From assembly GCF_024305035.1 (NCBI RefSeq), contig NZ_JAMWZB010000030.1, positions 1-58,407 on the forward strand: a DNA stretch of 58,407 bases. Reading direction: 5' to 3'. Source of the stretch: Algoriphagus sp. GTDB lineage: Bacteria; Bacteroidota; Bacteroidia; Cytophagales; Cyclobacteriaceae. The notes beneath the pieces were generated by a model. It had not been told where the DNA came from, ran no database searches, and was given only the letters and a program-made list of their open reading frames with translations. Positions 54,237 through 58,407 of this stretch are shown here, piece after piece (the stretch's first letter is position 1; each line of letters begins with the position of its first letter). The position numbers were made by a program, and so were the translations under genes.

Positions 54237-57200
54237 ATGAAAAAAATATTTACCCCATTTTTAGTTCTTTGCCTGATCATAATTGGGGCTACCCAAGCCA
54301 AGGCCCAATGTATCTTAAAGCCCGGAGCTTTGTCATTCACAGGTGTAAATCTGAATGATGATGGCAATGGTGGGAGTCAGCAAGATGATGCCTTTTCATT
54401 TATCATCATGCAGGACCTTTCTCCAGGGTTTGAGGTTTACTTTACGGATTTGGGTTGGCTTTTCTCAGGAGGTTTTCAGCTTGCCGACCGAGCCCTGAGT
54501 GATGGGGTCATCAAATGGACCGTGCCTGCTGGAGGTATTGAATACGGTCAAGAGGTAACCATTTTTGCCAAATATGGACTTTCAGCTACTTTAGGTACCG
54601 TTACTGGAGTTCGCCAGACTCAAATTTCGGGGGTTTACATGGATTTGGGCATTATTGGTGATCAATTATTTGCCTTTACAGGGACGGTAGAAAATCCGGA
54701 TTTAGTTGCAGGGATGAGTATTCAATCTGGTTGGAATCAACTGGATGCCGATGAATTCACCTCTTCAAATTCCTCGTTGCCTACCGCTATTGACCAGTTG
54801 GGAATACAGCACACAGCATTAACAACCAGTTCTTCTACTCGGATTGCCAGTGCCGTTCTTACGGATGATCCCCTGTCAGGAGATTTTATTGCGATAAATA
54901 ACCTGCTAAATCTCCCTTCCTCTTGGCAGATAGATTCTTCTCCAAATCCGGGTGATACTCCGGTTGGATTCCAATTACCCGTCAATAAAACCTTTGTTGT
55001 ATCCCCTTTTGCCTATTTGAATGAGCCTAGCGGCCCTTCAAACCTGGTTTATGGAGAAACAGCCACGTTTGAAGTAGTCTTGGTGGATACCAGAAACATT
55101 GCATCCTATCAATGGGAATTTGGAACGGATCAATTTAATTTTTCCCCTCTGACAGATAATGGTAATTATTCGGGAACCCAGAATTCTTCCCTTGATATTT
55201 CCAACCTAGACGTTTCATTGGGAACCGTTTATTTTAGAGTGACGACAGTGGATGATTGCGGGAATGAAGCCACATCTCCCGTTAAAGAATTAGCCCTTTT
55301 GCCTACTACGCTTACTCCGCAATTAACTGGAACGATTACCAAAGAATTTGACGGAAATACGGATGTGACTGTCACCGGCGCAAATTTGAGTTTGCAGGGA
55401 AATATTGTTTCCGGGGATGAAGTAGGGTTGGTTGTTCCGGTAGCCGGAAATTTTGAACAGGCTGGTGTCGGTACCAATTTGGAGGTTACGGTAACTGGAC
55501 TTGCGCTAACCGGTGCAGATCAAACCAATTATCAATTGTCAGAAACTTCTGTAGCAGCGGCAGTAGGAGAGATTGTGGATACTACCCCTCCAACCGTTAA
55601 CTCAATTGAAATACCTCAGAACGGGTATTATGCTACCGGCGATCTGCTTGAGTTCACCTTGGTCATGAGTGAAAATGTTCAGGTAGAAACAGGGTCCGGA
55701 TTTCCAGGCTTGAGGATACAAATCGGAGAAGAATTCAAAGAAGCCAGGTATGTTTCCGGTGATAAATCCGCTTCATTACTCTTTAGCTACACGATTGAAA
55801 AGGATATGCTGGATACGGAAGGGATCGATTTAATTGGGTTAAGTTTAAACGGCGGACTAATCTTTGATCAGGTAAATTTGGATTTGGATTTGACCTTACC
55901 TGTTGTTTCCTTGCAAGGCATTAAGGTAGATGCACTTGCTCCTGATGGGTACTCGATTGGTTCATCTATCCCCGATATTAATTCCACCAACCAAAGTGCG
56001 TATCAATTCCCGATGGTTAATTTGGAACTTGGGGCAACCATTACTTACCAATTCCTTCTTGCAAGTTCTCCTTTTTCCAATGTTTTGGATGGTTCGGAAT
56101 TAGTACTAGGAACTACTCAGGATGTGGGGGATAGTGGTTCTGAAATAAATTTTAGTGCAATAGCGGATGGGGAATACACGATTAGAGCCTTTCTTACTGA
56201 TTCATTGGGAAATGTCGGAACTGCGGTGTCCCGAACAGTCCAGAAAGATGCTACTGCTCCAAGTGGGTATTCGATTAGATTTGATGAGCCCTATTATAAT
56301 TTATCGAATTCTACCGGGTCGGTAAGTATAGAAAATGCTGAAGCAAACTCAACTTATCAATTGGTAATCACTAGCTCCGGTGATGGAAATACTCAGACCA
56401 TTGAACGAGGACCGGTATCTATTACAGGAAGCTCGGTAACGATTCCTCTTGATTTTAGTCCTTTGGATGAGGGGGAATTAACTGCTTCGCTTTATCTGGT
56501 AGATGAGGCAGGAAATCAAGGAGATGCTGTTGAAGCCACTGCGATTTTGGATCTTACGCCGCCAGTAAGTCCTTCTGTTCCGGATATGACGGAAGCTAGC
56601 GATACGGGTGTAAGTAATACGGATAATAGTACTGCAGACAAAACCCCAACATTCACCGGTACTGCTGAGGCAAATGCTACCGTGGAGTTATTTAGAGATG
56701 AGGTTTCTTTAGGAACTACCACCACAGATGGTTCGGGAAACTGGAGTTTTACTTCTCCTTTACTTGCAGACGGAACGTATTCCATTACCGCTACGGCAAC
56801 AGATGAAGCAGGGAATACGAGTTTACCTTCTGACGGTTTAGCCATTACCATCGATCAAAACCAATGTAATGCGCAGGCTGATTTCGATTTTAGTCCTTCG
56901 AATGGTTGCTCAAGTCCACTTACCGTATTTTTTACCGACCAATCTACGTCTCCCGATCAATGGGAATGGGACTTCGGAGATGGATCTTCCAGTACTGCCC
57001 AAAACCCAATTCATTCTTACACCAGTTTTGGAGAGTTTACGGTCAAACTCACCGTAACAGACACGGAATTGGGATGTTCAACCACCATCGAAAAAGTGAT
57101 ATCCAACTATGAGTTGAGCGCTGATTTTAATTCGGTTGGAAGTTTTGGTTGCGGCCCGCTGGAAGTAGATTTTGAGGATTTATCTACAGGAGCAGAAAGT

Positions 57201-58407
57201 TGGAATTGGGATTTTGGAGATGGAAACACTTCGGATGAACAAAACCCAACGCATAGGTATGAAAAACCGGGAGTATATTCTGTGACCTTAACTACCGGTG
57301 GTGGAGGCTGCACGGAATCAATCACCAAGACTAACCTAATAACGGTTATTGGCCCAGATGTGGACTTCACCCAGGATGTTACCGAAGGATGTGGACCACT
57401 TTCCGTATCATTTACAAATAACACCAGCTTAGCTTCTCCAATAATTAGTTATTTATGGGAATTTGGAGATGGAGCAACCTCGACCCTACCAAACCCAACA
57501 CATGAGTATACCAATGCAGGTACTTATACGGTTAAATTAACAGCTTCCGATTTAGATGGCTGTAGTAGAACCCTAACTAAGACTAATCTGATTGAAGTTA
57601 AACTGCTTAAAGCGGAGCTTATACCCACTCATGTAACTTGTAACGGGGGATCTGACGGCTCGATTAATGTTGTCCCAAGTGAAGGTGTGGCACCTTTTAC
57701 CTATGAATGGGATCATGGACCATCTTCTGCTATGGTGAATGGACTTTCTGCCGGAACCTATTCAGTGAAGATTACCGATGCCAATGGCTGTACTATTACC
57801 GAGTCCATTGAAATTACCGAACCAATACCAGCAGCGCTCACTACTTCAAATCCATCTTCTATAAGTTATTCAAGTGCTGTGCTTGGTGGGGAATTATTGA
57901 ATGGGTTGGATTGCGTCCAAGAAACAGGAATTGTTTATTCCACCACTCCTAATCCGGATATTTCAGATTCAAAAGTTGTCATGACTTTGACGGGTAATGC
58001 ATACTCCGACCTTGTCACAGGTTTGCAGTTAAATACGCTTTATTATGTAAAAGCGTATAATACCAATCAAAATGGTGTCACAACCTATGGAGATGAAGTG
58101 ATGTTTACTACATCCAAAAAAACACTGATCGTTACCGCTGATGCTGATCAGAACAAAATCTACGGGGATGTCGACCCAGCCTTTACGTATGGGGTCTCAG
58201 GCTTTGAAAATGGGGACGATGAAAGCATTTTGACCGGATCCCTAAGCAGAACATCCGGAGAAGGTGTAGGCATTTATGCGATCAATCTGGGAAGCCTCAG
58301 CGCAGGAGATAACTACACGATTGACTATACCGGGGCAAACTTTGAGATTACGGAAAGAACGTTAAGTGTAGTTGCTAGTCTAAATCAGGGTAAGGTCTAT
58401 GGAGAAG
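54237..58407 (+). CDS. Giant exported repeat protein (YDG, Ig-like, PKD, SprB, MBG), 3'-incomplete
   Basis: An open frame from the ATG at 54237 through the window end: at least 1390 residues, no stop. Signal peptide 1-23 (ending AKAQ). Residues 24-240 are a domain found at the front of many bacterial surface proteins (GALSFTGVNLNDDG, VYFTDLGWLF). Later come a YDG-like domain (about 360-450, KEFDGNTDVTVTGANLSLQG), Ig-like modules (about 450-770) and a bacterial Ig domain (about 775-870, TPTFTGTAEANATVELF). Three PKD domains follow (WEWDFGDGSS, WNWDFGDGNT, YLWEFGDGAT), then a SprB repeat (about 1123-1200, THVTCNGGSDGSINVVPSEG), a fibronectin-like part and MBG repeats from about 1295 (IYGDVDPAFTYGVSGFENGD). 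This layout is that of type IX secretion cargo, whose sorting domain would be beyond the window. It follows the PBP-like gene by 33 bp. Confidence 0.9.
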   Translation, partial: MKKIFTPFLVLCLIIIGATQAKAQCILKPGALSFTGVNLNDDGNGGSQQDDAFSFIIMQDLSPGFEVYFTDLGWLFSGGFQLADRALSDGVIKWTVPAGGIEYGQEVTIFAKYGLSATLGTVTGVRQTQISGVYMDLGIIGDQLFAFTGTVENPDLVAGMSIQSGWNQLDADEFTSSNSSLPTAIDQLGIQHTALTTSSSTRIASAVLTDDPLSGDFIAINNLLNLPSSWQIDSSPNPGDTPVGFQLPVNKTFVVSPFAYLNEPSGPSNLVYGETATFEVVLVDTRNIASYQWEFGTDQFNFSPLTDNGNYSGTQNSSLDISNLDVSLGTVYFRVTTVDDCGNEATSPVKELALLPTTLTPQLTGTITKEFDGNTDVTVTGANLSLQGNIVSGDEVGLVVPVAGNFEQAGVGTNLEVTVTGLALTGADQTNYQLSETSVAAAVGEIVDTTPPTVNSIEIPQNGYYATGDLLEFTLVMSENVQVETGSGFPGLRIQIGEEFKEARYVSGDKSASLLFSYTIEKDMLDTEGIDLIGLSLNGGLIFDQVNLDLDLTLPVVSLQGIKVDALAPDGYSIGSSIPDINSTNQSAYQFPMVNLELGATITYQFLLASSPFSNVLDGSELVLGTTQDVGDSGSEINFSAIADGEYTIRAFLTDSLGNVGTAVSRTVQKDATAPSGYSIRFDEPYYNLSNSTGSVSIENAEANSTYQLVITSSGDGNTQTIERGPVSITGSSVTIPLDFSPLDEGELTASLYLVDEAGNQGDAVEATAILDLTPPVSPSVPDMTEASDTGVSNTDNSTADKTPTFTGTAEANATVELFRDEVSLGTTTTDGSGNWSFTSPLLADGTYSITATATDEAGNTSLPSDGLAITIDQNQCNAQADFDFSPSNGCSSPLTVFFTDQSTSPDQWEWDFGDGSSSTAQNPIHSYTSFGEFTVKLTVTDTELGCSTTIEKVISNYELSADFNSVGSFGCGPLEVDFEDLSTGAESWNWDFGDGNTSDEQNPTHRYEKPGVYSVTLTTGGGGCTESITKTNLITVIGPDVDFTQDVTEGCGPLSVSFTNNTSLASPIISYLWEFGDGATSTLPNPTHEYTNAGTYTVKLTASDLDGCSRTLTKTNLIEVKLLKAELIPTHVTCNGGSDGSINVVPSEGVAPFTYEWDHGPSSAMVNGLSAGTYSVKITDANGCTITESIEITEPIPAALTTSNPSSISYSSAVLGGELLNGLDCVQETGIVYSTTPNPDISDSKVVMTLTGNAYSDLVTGLQLNTLYYVKAYNTNQNGVTTYGDEVMFTTSKKTLIVTADADQNKIYGDVDPAFTYGVSGFENGDDESILTGSLSRTSGEGVGIYAINLGSLSAGDNYTIDYTGANFEITERTLSVVASLNQGKVYGE

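Overview
The window looks like a chromosomal segment of a Bacteroidota member, most likely order Cytophagales, Cyclobacteriaceae-like (Algoriphagus or a relative). The reasons are three ECF-type sigma factors, two with FecR anti-sigma partners, a SusC/SusD pair with an STN domain, TonB receptors with a carboxypeptidase-regulatory-like domain, SprB/PKD/MBG-repeat surface protein architecture, and leaders without clear Shine-Dalgarno sequences. The genus is inference. No rRNA, tRNA, CRISPR array or complete insertion sequence was seen.

Region 1 (1-4244) is accessory. The window opens with what looks like the last 52 nt of a group II intron. A 5'-truncated hipA toxin-kinase fragment follows, then a divergent pair: a membrane protein with a cytoplasmic N-terminus and a lipoprotein. 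Region 2 (4245-12180, all minus) reads sigma factor, FecR anti-sigma factor, an STN-carboxypeptidase-regulatory-LA_2272-repeat fusion, a second LA_2272-repeat protein, a small outer-membrane barrel and a TonB-dependent receptor. It resembles a SusC-type ECF circuit in which the STN sensor domain sits on a repeat/barrel protein instead of on a TonB receptor.

Region 3 (12181-22350) has a RadC-like JAB-domain gene and two orphan HipB-like palindromes. These are followed by a run of hydrolases (esterase-TPR, two penicillin-binding-protein-like serine hydrolases, an alpha/beta hydrolase), a DUF4386 membrane protein, and TetR and membrane-AraC regulators. Region 4 (22305-28736) is a TetR-TolC-MFP-RND efflux operon. 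Region 5 (29146-41541) is an ECF sigma / FecR / SusC / SusD / calcineurin-like phosphoesterase locus, beside a hybrid histidine kinase and a sigma-54 response regulator that meet tail to tail. Region 6 (41573-45218) holds small exported proteins: PepSY-like, two lipoproteins (one a beta-helix), a lipocalin-like protein and a small barrel.

Region 7 (45426-49641) is a sigma factor with a translationally coupled membrane TPR protein, facing a large exported TPR-CHAT (caspase-like) protein. Region 8 (50483 to the window end) is the most unusual. An 840-bp AT-rich, palindrome-rich leader precedes a tightly packed set of plus-strand genes: a Tat-exported 5'-nucleotidase-like protein that has lost its metal ligands, three tandem free-standing phage tail-collar-domain proteins, a signal-less type-1 periplasmic-binding-protein fold, and a giant exported repeat protein (YDG, bacterial Ig, 3 PKD, SprB, MBG) that runs off the window. 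No other phage genes accompany the tail-collar proteins, so this looks like a domesticated surface or sensing module of unknown role.
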